Below, one piece after another: positions 32,642 to 39,880 of a DNA stretch of 64,000 bases. Origin of the DNA: JABDBE01 sp963832245 (lineage in GTDB: Bacteria > Acidobacteriota > Terriglobia > Terriglobales > Acidobacteriaceae). The translations under genes were made by a program, and so were the position numbers. Numbering within the stretch: position 1 is the stretch's first letter; each line of letters opens with the position of its first letter. The stretch is taken from NCBI GenBank assembly GCA_963832245.1, contig CAWHTG010000004.1:310001-374000 (forward strand), in the 5' to 3' direction. The notes under the pieces were generated by a model, which saw nothing but the letters and a program-made list of their open reading frames with translations, made no database searches and was not told the origin of the DNA.

Positions 32642-34237
32642 ATGAGGACAGCGACAAGCATGAGTGAGGCCGACAACACGTCACCCAGCGGGAACCACGC
32701 ACCTCCGGATGCGCCCGTGGTAGGGGTTTATGCAGTCTACGGCGTAGAGCCTGAAATCCAGGCCTATGCCATGGCGAAGTATTCGCGATCTTCTCTCTCC
32801 ATGAAGGAATCGCTCAAGGAGATCAGCCAGCAGAAGGCAGAAAAATTTCTCAACACCTTCTACTTTCAATACGGCCACCGATCGATTGCGGATTTGGCGC
32901 ACGTGGCACTGGCTATCGAAAAGCTTTCCATCCTGGCGGCAATCACAGTGGCCGACGAACAACGCTGGGATGGCCAGGAACGTTCAACGCGCTACCAGGA
33001 TTTCAAGAGGAGCGGTTACTTTACGCCCGATTTCGGCGATGATGAGGCGGCCCGCGCGCGCTATCGAGAGACGATCGAAAGCCTGTTCGCAGAATACGAA
33101 TCGCTTTCCGAACGTACATTCCGGTACTTGCTCGACATCACGCCGAGGCCGGCGGAGATGAAACAGGAAGCGTACGAGCGAACTTTGAAGGCCCGAGCTT
33201 TCGATATCTCACGCTATCTCCTGCCGCTTTCGACCAACACGTCATTGGGAGAGATCGTAAACGCCCGTACGCTTGAAACCCAGGTTTCGCGGCTGCTTTC
33301 GCACACGCATAAAGAAGTTCGACAGCTGGGCGAACTGCTGAAGCGCGCGGCAGTTTCCCCGGCACACAACGCCAGCCACGGGGCGTTGTATGAACTGGTG
33401 GAAGAGATCCGGTCGGTCTCCGCAGAACTGGGCGAGCGGGCTGAGCGCGAGTTACTGCGAGAAGTGCGTGTGGCACCAACTTTGGTGAAGTACGCCGATC
33501 CGAACTCCTACGAGATCGAGACTCGGCGCGAGTTGCGCCAAGTCGCAGCAGAGCTGATGGGGAATTTAGAGATCGCGCCAGCGCCGACGGTTGATCTGCT
33601 CGACGACGAACCACTGGAAATAGAACTCGCCACTACGCTGATTTACGAACACAGCCATTATCCCTATCGCCAGATCCGGCAAGCCATCGAGGGCGCGGGA
33701 GAATACATTCGCCGCGAGGTCATCGATCTGGGATTGCGGCATCGCGGCAAGCACGACGAAATGCTGCGCGCGTTCTGCGCCGGACAACAGTTCCGCTTCG
33801 ACATCCTGATGGATGTGGGCGGATTCCGCGATATGCACCGGCACCGCCGCTGCATCCAGATTGGACAGGACTTCACCACCAGCCACGGCTACGACATCCC
33901 GGCCGAGGTGGATGCGGCCGGAGCGCGGCGAAGCTACGACGCCGTCATGCAGCGCACGGTTGACGCGGTTGCACAGCTAGGCCGAGGAACGGGAGCGGAA
34001 GCAAAAGAAAATGCCCAATATGCGATTCCGCTGGCATTCCGCAAACGGACATTATTCAAGATGGATTTCGCTGAAGTTGTCTACATATCGGAGCTGAGAA
34101 CGGGGCCTGCGGGTCACTTTTCCTACCGCAACGTGGCTTATGCGATGTACGAAGCAGTGGCCCAGAAGTATCCAGCTCTGGCAAAGTATTTAAGAGTGAC
34201 GGATGTGAGAGAGCCAGTCGACCTACTCAAGAGATGA
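32642..34237 (+). CDS. Double-domain ThyX-like flavin-dependent thymidylate synthase homologue
   Basis: A protein of 531 residues, about twice a normal ThyX (220-250). Both halves resemble ThyX. The N-half has YGHRSIADLAH (like GHxSxxEH) and QERSTRY at 112-118, matching the second part of the ThyX signature RHRxxSxNExSxRY, without the RHR. The C-half has EHSHYPYRQI and MHRHRRCIQIGQDFTTSHGY at 398-417, keeping RHR but not the S or the NExSxRY part. In normal ThyX these residues bind FAD and dUMP. Either the two halves form a composite site, or the enzyme has changed its function. ThyX-like annotation is common for this long form in Acidobacteria. Start at ATG 32642; another ATG six codons on is possible. 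Confidence 0.75.
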   Translation: MRTATSMSEADNTSPSGNHAPPDAPVVGVYAVYGVEPEIQAYAMAKYSRSSLSMKESLKEISQQKAEKFLNTFYFQYGHRSIADLAHVALAIEKLSILAAITVADEQRWDGQERSTRYQDFKRSGYFTPDFGDDEAARARYRETIESLFAEYESLSERTFRYLLDITPRPAEMKQEAYERTLKARAFDISRYLLPLSTNTSLGEIVNARTLETQVSRLLSHTHKEVRQLGELLKRAAVSPAHNASHGALYELVEEIRSVSAELGERAERELLREVRVAPTLVKYADPNSYEIETRRELRQVAAELMGNLEIAPAPTVDLLDDEPLEIELATTLIYEHSHYPYRQIRQAIEGAGEYIRREVIDLGLRHRGKHDEMLRAFCAGQQFRFDILMDVGGFRDMHRHRRCIQIGQDFTTSHGYDIPAEVDAAGARRSYDAVMQRTVDAVAQLGRGTGAEAKENAQYAIPLAFRKRTLFKMDFAEVVYISELRTGPAGHFSYRNVAYAMYEAVAQKYPALAKYLRVTDVREPVDLLKR

Positions 34238-34276
34238 CCGTCTCGGTAACTCTGTGTTTCTGTGGTTACCAGCTTC

Positions 34277-35332
34277 TCAGGTATACATCACTTTCCGGTC
34301 ACCCTTCACAATCCGGCCTACGGTAAACGCCTTCTCTCCCGCACGTTCCAGCAGGGTCTGAGCCTTTTTGAACTTCTTGGATGGGACCACGAGCAGCATG
34401 CCCAACCCCATGTTGAAAGTGCGGAGCATCTCGTCTCGCGGGACGTTGCCGAGTTGTTGCAGGTGTTCGAAGATAGGCGGGACGGGCCAGGAATTAATCT
34501 CGATCACGGCGGCCACGCCTCGGGGAAGTACGCGCGGAAGATTTTGGGTAATGCCGCCACCGGTGATGTGCGCCATTGCCGACACGCATTCGCCATCCGC
34601 CAGCAGACGCTTCACCGCCGGCCAATAACTCTTGTGAGTTTTCATCAGCTCGTTGCCGACTTTTCCTTTGAGTTCGTTGACGTAGGATTCCGGCGTATAT
34701 CGCGCGACTTCAAACAGCAACTTGCGGGCGAGCGAATAGCCGTTGGTGTGCAGGCCGTTCGACGCTAACCCTAGGATCACGTCACCAACTTCAACTGTCT
34801 TTCCGGTGATGATGCGCTCGCGCTCGACCACACCCACAATGAATCCCGCAAGATCGTATTCACCTTCGGGATAGAACCCCGGCATCTCGGCAGTTTCCCC
34901 ACCGATCAAAGCACAGCCGTTGTGTTTGCACGCCTCCGCCAGGCCTTCGATGACTTTTTCCGCGACTTCCGGCTCGAGCTTGCCGGTGGCGAGATAATCC
35001 ATGAAGAAAAGCGGCGTGGCGCCCTGCACCGCGATGTCATTGACGCAGTGGTTCACCAGATCCGCGCCGATGGTGTGGTGCACCTTCATCTCGAAGGCGA
35101 CTTTCAGTTTGGTGCCAACCCCGTCCACGCTTGAGACCAGCACCGGATCGATGTATTTGGTCTTATCAACTGCGAACAAGCCGCCGAAACCGCCGATTTC
35201 GCTCAGTACGCCCCGAGTAAAGGTTTTGTGGGCGAGGTACTTGATCCGCTTCTTGGTGCGGTTCGCGCGCTCGATGTCGACACCGGCGTCGGCGTATGTA
35301 ACGGGCGTACTGTGCAAGGAATTCTCGGCCAC
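34277..35332 (-). CDS. purM: Phosphoribosylformylglycinamidine cyclo-ligase
   Basis: A protein of 351 residues, full-length AIR synthetase; fifth step of purine synthesis. Motifs: 'YADAGVDIERAN' at the start, 'LVSSVDGVGTKLKVA', 'DLVNHCVNDIAVQGATPLFFMDYLATGKL' and 'GCALIGGETAEMPGFY'. Convergent with the ThyX-like gene, with only 39 bases between stops. purH lies 4.5 kb away, so the purine genes are scattered. Confidence 0.96.
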   Translation of the reverse strand: MAENSLHSTPVTYADAGVDIERANRTKKRIKYLAHKTFTRGVLSEIGGFGGLFAVDKTKYIDPVLVSSVDGVGTKLKVAFEMKVHHTIGADLVNHCVNDIAVQGATPLFFMDYLATGKLEPEVAEKVIEGLAEACKHNGCALIGGETAEMPGFYPEGEYDLAGFIVGVVERERIITGKTVEVGDVILGLASNGLHTNGYSLARKLLFEVARYTPESYVNELKGKVGNELMKTHKSYWPAVKRLLADGECVSAMAHITGGGITQNLPRVLPRGVAAVIEINSWPVPPIFEHLQQLGNVPRDEMLRTFNMGLGMLLVVPSKKFKKAQTLLERAGEKAFTVGRIVKGDRKVMYT

Positions 35333-35636
35333 CGGTGCAAGTCCGTCTCTTAAAGATTGCGGGGAAACGCTGGGTGTACTTTGCTCGAACGGAGCCCTTG
35401 AGTGCGGCTCATTGTAGCATGTTCGCGAGTGATGCTGCGGAGTGCGAAGACTGAGTTGGGGTGTCGTACTGAACGCTTCGGCGAAGAACTTTCGGATACA
35501 CGAAACTTCGCGGCTTCATGATGAAGTCGCTGGCGCGGATCGCCATATCCAACGCTCACTAAGTAGTGCCGCGCCGTTGAAGACGTTGCAAGCAATGTCT
35601 GTACAGACGCAGCTTGCTGCGTCTCTTTCTCCCGAG
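35333..35636. other. Intergenic region with a GACGCAGC hairpin repeat
   Basis: 304 bases between purM and a small membrane-protein gene. At 35605-35624 lies AGACGCAGC-TT-GCTGCGTCT, a perfect 9-base stem followed by CTTTCT. On the plus strand it could weakly terminate; its form matches dispersed hairpins seen in many genomes. The rest contains no coding frame that I can support. Confidence 0.55.
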
Positions 35637-35801
35637 CTAATGCGTCACGTAGGTCGAGAAGTAATACACCAATATTCCGAACAGCGCTAAACCAGAAATG
35701 CCATATGCGGTAAGAACCCAGACGCCGCGGCCTTCGCGGTGCGGTGCGGTTCGAGCACCGGATGCAGCCGTCGCGGAATTAGCAACAGATCGATCCTCCA
35801 T
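35637..35801 (-). CDS. Small single-span membrane protein
   Basis: A protein of 54 residues. A soluble Ala/Arg-rich stretch (about 1-27) precedes one membrane helix (VWVLTAYGISGLALFGILVYYF) and a short tail. The ATG at 35801 has GGAGG six bases upstream, which supports the short start over the longer frame from 35846. Similar short membrane proteins of unknown function are common in Acidobacteria. It diverges from recA. Confidence 0.65.
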   Translation of the reverse strand: MEDRSVANSATAASGARTAPHREGRGVWVLTAYGISGLALFGILVYYFSTYVTH

Positions 35802-36126
35802 GTAAAACCTCCGAGGTCGGAAAGATGGTGACGCGGCAAGCGTCACAGTTGATAGCGCAAATATTACTACGGATTTCCAATCTGGGATGTAGAGAAATAC
35901 CCGTAATTTTGTAAAATCCGGGTAAATTCATGGGATTCAGGGTGGCCGCGGAAGCATCGAGGGGGCCGCGAGCACAGGATCAGCGGCGTGCTCTCGATGA
36001 CATGATGGCAGCTCCAATTCGGGAACTTTTCCACCGATTGTCGCGTAATTCGCTTTTCATTCGCTTAGATGTGCATGTATAATTCGGCCTGAATCATCCT
36101 GCGATCACAAAAAGGAGCCGCCTCAT
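35802..36126. promoter_or_regulatory. recA upstream region with candidate promoter
   Basis: 325 bases between the small membrane-protein gene and recA. A TATAAT lies at 36078-36083, and TTTTCA at 36054-36059 is a possible -35 with an 18-base spacer; the start of transcription would be about 36 bases before the recA ATG. AAAGGAG at 36111-36117 is the ribosome site. No LexA box of a type I recognise (neither CTGT-N8-ACAG nor GAAC-N4-GTTC) is visible. Confidence 0.45.
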
Positions 36127-37236
36127 ATGGCCGATGAACGGACAAAAGCGATTGATCTGGCCTTTGCACAAATCGAAAAGCAGTTTGGCAAGGGTTCGAT
36201 CATGCGGCTGGGATCGAAGGAAGCTATCGTTCCTATTGCTGTAATTCCCACCGGGGCGATTTCCTTTGATGCGGCTTTGGGCGTCGGCGGCTTCCCGCGC
36301 GGACGTGTGGTCGAAGTCTTCGGGCCTGAATCCTCGGGCAAAACCACGATCACGCTGCAAGTCATCGCTGAGGCACAAAAGATGGGAGGCATGGCTGCAT
36401 TCGTAGACGCCGAGCACGCGCTCGATCCCGGATACGCGAAGAAACTCGGTGTTGACGTCGACAACCTGTTGGTCTCGCAGCCGGATTATGGCGAGCAGGC
36501 GCTTGAAATCACCGAGGCGCTAGTGCGCTCGGGCGCGATTGACGTGCTGGTCGTCGATTCGGTTGCCGCGCTCGTACCGAAAGCCGAACTCGATGGCGAG
36601 ATGGGCGATAGTCACATGGGCTTGCAAGCGCGGTTAATGTCGCAAGCATTGCGTAAGCTCACTGGAACGGTTTCGAAATCGCGCACGTGTTTGATCTTCA
36701 TCAACCAGATCCGCGAAAAGATCGGCGTGATGTTCGGCAATCCCGAGACCACCACCGGCGGCCGAGCCCTGAAGTTCTACTCGTCGGTGCGCATCGATAT
36801 TCGCCGCATCGCCGCCATAAAAGAAGGCGACATCGTCACCGGCTCCCGCACCAAGATAAAAGTCGTAAAAAACAAAGTAGCCGCGCCCTTCCGGGAAGCC
36901 GAATTCGACATCATGTACGGCGAGGGCATTTCGCGCGAAGGCGACCTGCTCGACATCGCCGCTCTTCATAACATCGTGGAGAAGTCCGGCGCCTGGTACA
37001 GCTACAAGGGCGAACGGATCGGCCAGGGCCGCGAAAATGCGCGCGCCTTCCTCAAGGAAAACAAAGACACGATGATCAAGCTCGAAGCTGAGGTGCGGAA
37101 GCAACTGGGACTGACGCCGGTGGCAGCCCCAGCGGCTGCTGCCGCGGCTGCCCAAAGCTCGTCCACCGGGGCTCGCGTGACCACTATGCCCAGCGCCGCG
37201 CCAGAGCCGGCAAAGGTCCCGGCTGCGCGCCGATAG
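36127..37236 (+). CDS. recA: Recombinase RecA
   Basis: A protein of 369 residues. It forms ATP-dependent filaments on single-stranded DNA for homologous recombination and SOS induction. Diagnostic segments: KQFGKGSIMRLG, Walker A GPESSGKTT, 'FVDAEHALDPGYAKKLGVD', Walker B LVVDSVAALVPKAE, loop L1 'EMGDSHMGLQARLMSQALRKL', loop L2 'NQIREKIGVMFGNPETTTGG'. The C-terminus ends in an Ala/Pro/Ser tail (about 330-369) in place of the acidic tail of E. coli. Confidence 0.98.
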   Translation: MADERTKAIDLAFAQIEKQFGKGSIMRLGSKEAIVPIAVIPTGAISFDAALGVGGFPRGRVVEVFGPESSGKTTITLQVIAEAQKMGGMAAFVDAEHALDPGYAKKLGVDVDNLLVSQPDYGEQALEITEALVRSGAIDVLVVDSVAALVPKAELDGEMGDSHMGLQARLMSQALRKLTGTVSKSRTCLIFINQIREKIGVMFGNPETTTGGRALKFYSSVRIDIRRIAAIKEGDIVTGSRTKIKVVKNKVAAPFREAEFDIMYGEGISREGDLLDIAALHNIVEKSGAWYSYKGERIGQGRENARAFLKENKDTMIKLEAEVRKQLGLTPVAAPAAAAAAAQSSSTGARVTTMPSAAPEPAKVPAARR

Positions 37237-37586
37237 TCTCCGGCACTTCCTCCCTGGCATCCCAAGCGGAGCGAGGTATCTGGGTTCTTGTCGACCGGGA
37301 AATTCCCAAATGGCGCATGCGAGACCCAACTCTGACTGCGAACTATAATTACTGTGCCTACAATTGGGGACCTGTAGCTCACTAAGTTTCAGAGATCACG
37401 CTCCAATCGCTTGGGAACTGCAGTTGTAGCGCCGACGTCTCGCCGGCTATCGTGAGGGGCATCTTGCCCGCACACGGCGAGGATGAGCAGTAGGCCGGAA
37501 TAGCGCGGAAGTGCGAATCAAATTCGAATGAGGGTGCGACGCCCTCAACACAGCCGGCGAGACGCCGGCGCCACGGAGGAATTGCC
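37237..37586. other. Intergenic region packed with repeats and a tRNA-like fragment
   Basis: 350 bases without a gene. In order: a copy of the CGAGCGGAGCGAGG repeat (37257-37292); a TATAAT at 37344-37349; GGACCTGTAGCTCA at 37368-37381, which matches the 5' end of a tRNA-Ile-type gene but does not continue as one; then two inverted copies of a GC-rich repeat (37426-37471 and 37532-37574, core ACGTCTCGCCGGCT and AGCCGGCGAGACGCCGGCG). The last copy ends where the ribosome site of the dienelactone hydrolase begins. Confidence 0.65.
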
Positions 37587-38327
37587 TTGAAATTCTTTTG
37601 CTTGACTCTCACATTGCTTTTTGCCACGGTTGCTTTCGCCGCCACTTCCAAGAAGGTTTCTTACAAGAGCGGAGACGAAACCGTACAAGCGTTGCTTTAC
37701 GCGCCCGAAGGGAAGGGTCCATTTCCTGGGATTATCGTCATCCACGAATGGTTTGGACTCGACGATTGGGACAAGGAACAGGCGTCGAAGCTGTCTGATC
37801 TGGGCTATGTCGCGCTGGCCATTGATCTCTATCGGGGCAAACTCGCAACTACGCCCGAGGAAGCCCACGAACTTATGCGTGGCGTGCCGGAAGACCGTGC
37901 TAAACGTGATTTGCACGCGGCTGTGGAATTCCTCAAAGCTCAATCGAACGTGAAAAAGGACAGAATCGGGTCGATCGGCTGGTGCATGGGGGGCGGCTAT
38001 TCGCTCGATGTCGCGCTGCAAGAGCCTACGCTCGCGGCAGACGTAATCAATTACGGCCATCTGGCGACCGACTCCGAATCACTTAAGAAAATCAATGCAT
38101 CCATCCTCGGCATTTTTGGCGGCCAGGATCGCGGCATTCCCGTGGACGACGTAAAGAAGTTTGAGCAATCCCTGAAGCAAATGGGCAAGAAGGTGGAGAT
38201 TGTGATTTATCCGGATGCGGGCCATCGTTTTGAAAATCCCAACAACAAAGACGGTTATCGAGCCGATGATGCCGCCGACGCCTGGAAGAGGACAGTGAAA
38301 TTTCTAGCCGACACGCTGGGAAAATGA
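37587..38327 (+). CDS. Exported dienelactone hydrolase family protein
   Basis: A protein of 246 residues with alpha/beta-hydrolase fold. A signal peptide covers about 1-19 (FFCLTLTLLFATVAFA). The catalytic triad can be placed: Cys in GWCMGGG, Asp in GGQDRGI and His in AGHRFENP; the WCxGG nucleophile with an 'HEWFGLDDWDKE' oxyanion segment is typical of DLH. The start is TTG at 37587 with GGAGGA six bases upstream, a strong site that decides for the TTG. Members hydrolyse dienelactones or other small esters; the natural substrate is unknown. Confidence 0.87.
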   Translation: MKFFCLTLTLLFATVAFAATSKKVSYKSGDETVQALLYAPEGKGPFPGIIVIHEWFGLDDWDKEQASKLSDLGYVALAIDLYRGKLATTPEEAHELMRGVPEDRAKRDLHAAVEFLKAQSNVKKDRIGSIGWCMGGGYSLDVALQEPTLAADVINYGHLATDSESLKKINASILGIFGGQDRGIPVDDVKKFEQSLKQMGKKVEIVIYPDAGHRFENPNNKDGYRADDAADAWKRTVKFLADTLGK

Positions 38328-38328
38328 G

Positions 38329-38435
38329 TACTCACGATTCAGCAACCAGCATTCAGCACTCAGCCCTTCGGCAATTATCTTTGACAGAAAAAACGTAATG
38401 TGCGGATCATGGGTGTCTGAATGCTGAGTGCCGAT
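38329..38435. repeat. Inverted pair of CAGCACTCAGC-type degenerate repeats
   Basis: One arm (38333-38370) reads as degenerate units CGATTCAGCA, ACCAGCATT, CAGCACT, CAGCCC; the other (38417-38435) reads TCTGAATGCTGAGTGCCGAT, its inverse. They flank about 45 AT-rich bases. The same unit recurs as an inverted pair at 44445-44553. Confidence 0.7.
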
Positions 38436-38537
38436 TTCCAACTGCCTCGCGAATTGTGCAGCAAAATTCCACTTGCCAGACGGTATTCCTCTGGTTACTA
38501 TTCACCATCGCGGAGAACTAAGTTGGCCGTTTTCTCT

Positions 38538-38885
38538 ATGAACATCGGCGAGACCATTAGGAATTACCGGCTAGAGAAAGGTATGTCCCAGGGGGACATA
38601 GAAAAGCGCACCGGATTGCTGCGCTGTTACCTCTCGCGAGTGGAAAACGGTCACACCATCCCGTCTCTCGACACGCTTTCGAAGATCGCGGGAGCGATGG
38701 AGCTCCCTCTATCGCAGTTCTTCGCCGAATCCGGGCACACCAACGGCGCCAAAGGTTTGCCGCAACTCTCCGATGACGAGGTCCGCTTCCTGAGCCAGAT
38801 CCGACGCTACTCCGTGAGCCTCAACGACAGCGATCGTAAGCTGGTCCTGGCCATGGTTAAGAAGATGGCCTCAAATGCGAAGTGA
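38538..38885 (+). CDS. XRE family helix-turn-helix regulator
   Basis: A protein of 115 residues. The HTH covers about residues 5-60: IGETIRNYRLEKGMSQGDIE, then KRTGLLRCYLSRVENG and 'PSLDTLSKIAGAMELPLSQFF'. The C-terminal 45 residues are helical (DDEVRFLSQIRRYSVSLNDSDRKLVLAM) and probably dimerise. The ATG at 38538 is preferred because the domain starts there. The 'GLLRCYLSRVENGHTIPS' subtype is common and often of unknown target in Acidobacteria. Confidence 0.85.
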   Translation: MNIGETIRNYRLEKGMSQGDIEKRTGLLRCYLSRVENGHTIPSLDTLSKIAGAMELPLSQFFAESGHTNGAKGLPQLSDDEVRFLSQIRRYSVSLNDSDRKLVLAMVKKMASNAK

Positions 38886-38888
38886 ATC

Positions 38889-39001
38889 AGCTCTTGGCTG
38901 TTAGCTCTTGGCTGTTAGCTCTTGGCCTTTAGCTCAAGAGTCCACCTCCCGCGAGTTCTGAAGATTCAAGCCAAGAGCTAAAGGCTAAAAGCCAAAAGCT
39001 G
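38889..39001. repeat. Long inverted pair of AGCTCTTGGC-type degenerate repeats
   Basis: Arm 1 (38889-38935) is three and a half units of AGCTCTTGGCTGTT with drift; arm 2 (38970-39001) is GCCAAGAGCTAAAGGCTAAA and more, the inverse orientation. A folded transcript would form a long imperfect hairpin just after the XRE stop. A role as terminator is possible although no U-run follows. Confidence 0.75.
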
Positions 39002-39093
39002 CCTCGGGTTACTTCCGTTCTATCCCTCTGGTGACCAATGGGTACCTCGTCGGCCCGTTGCCTACGCCCTACACTGGGATTGGAGAATTCTCC

Positions 39094-39735
39094 GTGACCA
39101 TTGACGAGGAACTGACTTTACTCGAATCGCAATTGCGCCGGCTCAAGATCGAGTACGAGTGCTATTTCAGCAACCCCACCAAGAAGCCACCCACGGATGT
39201 TGAGTGGAAGGTGCTGAGCCTGCTGCGCAAGTTCAGCGATGGCGGACGGATGAGCTTCCAACAGCGCTTCCGCTACAACGAAATGGCGCAGCGTTACGCC
39301 ATTTATAGCGACTTGTGGCGCAAGAAGGCGCGCATCCGCGAAGAGGGCTACCGTCGTCCGCAGGACGCACTGCTCTCCGTACAAGGTGTGCGTCCCTCAG
39401 AGGAGCACGAACCGCACCACCATCCGGTATACGGAGTGACCCGCGGAGGAGCCGCTGCAGCGGTCGCAACGGAGCACGGCGCCAACGAGGGCCCGCTCAC
39501 CATCCAGTGCTCCGATGCCCGCAGCGAACATGATCAGGTAGAAAAACTCTACAAAGCCCTAACCGAGGCCAAGAAAAAAGCGGGCGAGTCCGTTACCGGC
39601 AACATCGACAGTTTCACATCTTTCGTGCAGAAAAAAACCGACCAGATCCGCAAACAACACGGCTGCCAAGCGGTGGAATACACGGTCGAGATGCAAGACG
39701 GCCAAGTCCGCCTGAAAGCAAAAGCCAAAGCCTAG
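39094..39735 (+). CDS. MXAN_5187 C-terminal-domain-like protein
   Basis: A protein of 213 residues starting at GTG (39094), with GGAGA seven bases upstream. The first 95 residues form a long helical segment, 'LTLLESQLRRLKIEYECYFSN', followed by 'MSFQQRFRYNEMAQRYAIYSDLW', and match the pattern of the MXAN_5187 C-terminal domain of Myxococcus and Acidobacteria. After a His/Ala-rich linker (about 105-145), a second helical domain (DQVEKLYKALTEAKKKAGE...) ends in a Lys/Ala tail. Function unknown; cytoplasmic. Confidence 0.7.
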   Translation: MTIDEELTLLESQLRRLKIEYECYFSNPTKKPPTDVEWKVLSLLRKFSDGGRMSFQQRFRYNEMAQRYAIYSDLWRKKARIREEGYRRPQDALLSVQGVRPSEEHEPHHHPVYGVTRGGAAAAVATEHGANEGPLTIQCSDARSEHDQVEKLYKALTEAKKKAGESVTGNIDSFTSFVQKKTDQIRKQHGCQAVEYTVEMQDGQVRLKAKAKA

Positions 39736-39744
39736 TAGGTGGCG

Positions 39745-39799
39745 TGGAGACGGGCGACTCGCCTGTCCCACGCAGGGCCGGACGCCTCGTCCGGGCGCC
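39745..39799. repeat. GTGG-GACGGGCGACTCGCC repeat plus CCGGACG hairpin
   Basis: GTGGAGACGGGCGACTCGCC continues TGTCC (39745-39769), then CCGGACG-CCT-CGTCCGG (39779-39795). The first part recurs, almost identical, inside the DNA ligase gene at 50775-50798; the second recurs at 55697-55717. Together they occupy most of the gap between the MXAN_5187-like gene and purH. Confidence 0.75.
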
Positions 39800-39880
39800 G
39801 AGCGAAGCGAGGTTTTTTGGGCTCGGGCCCACTGCTGATAAACTTTCCATTACGCCATCCTCCACAATCAGAGGTCTGCA

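Noticed and set aside
37368..37440. A complete tRNA gene starting at GGACCTGTAGCTCA
   Set aside because: The D-loop, anticodon arm and T-arm do not follow; only the 5' end is tRNA-like.
38889..39001. CRISPR array
   Set aside because: The units drift strongly, have no unique spacers of constant length, and the two arms are inverted, so this is a degenerate repeat hairpin. No cas gene is in the window.
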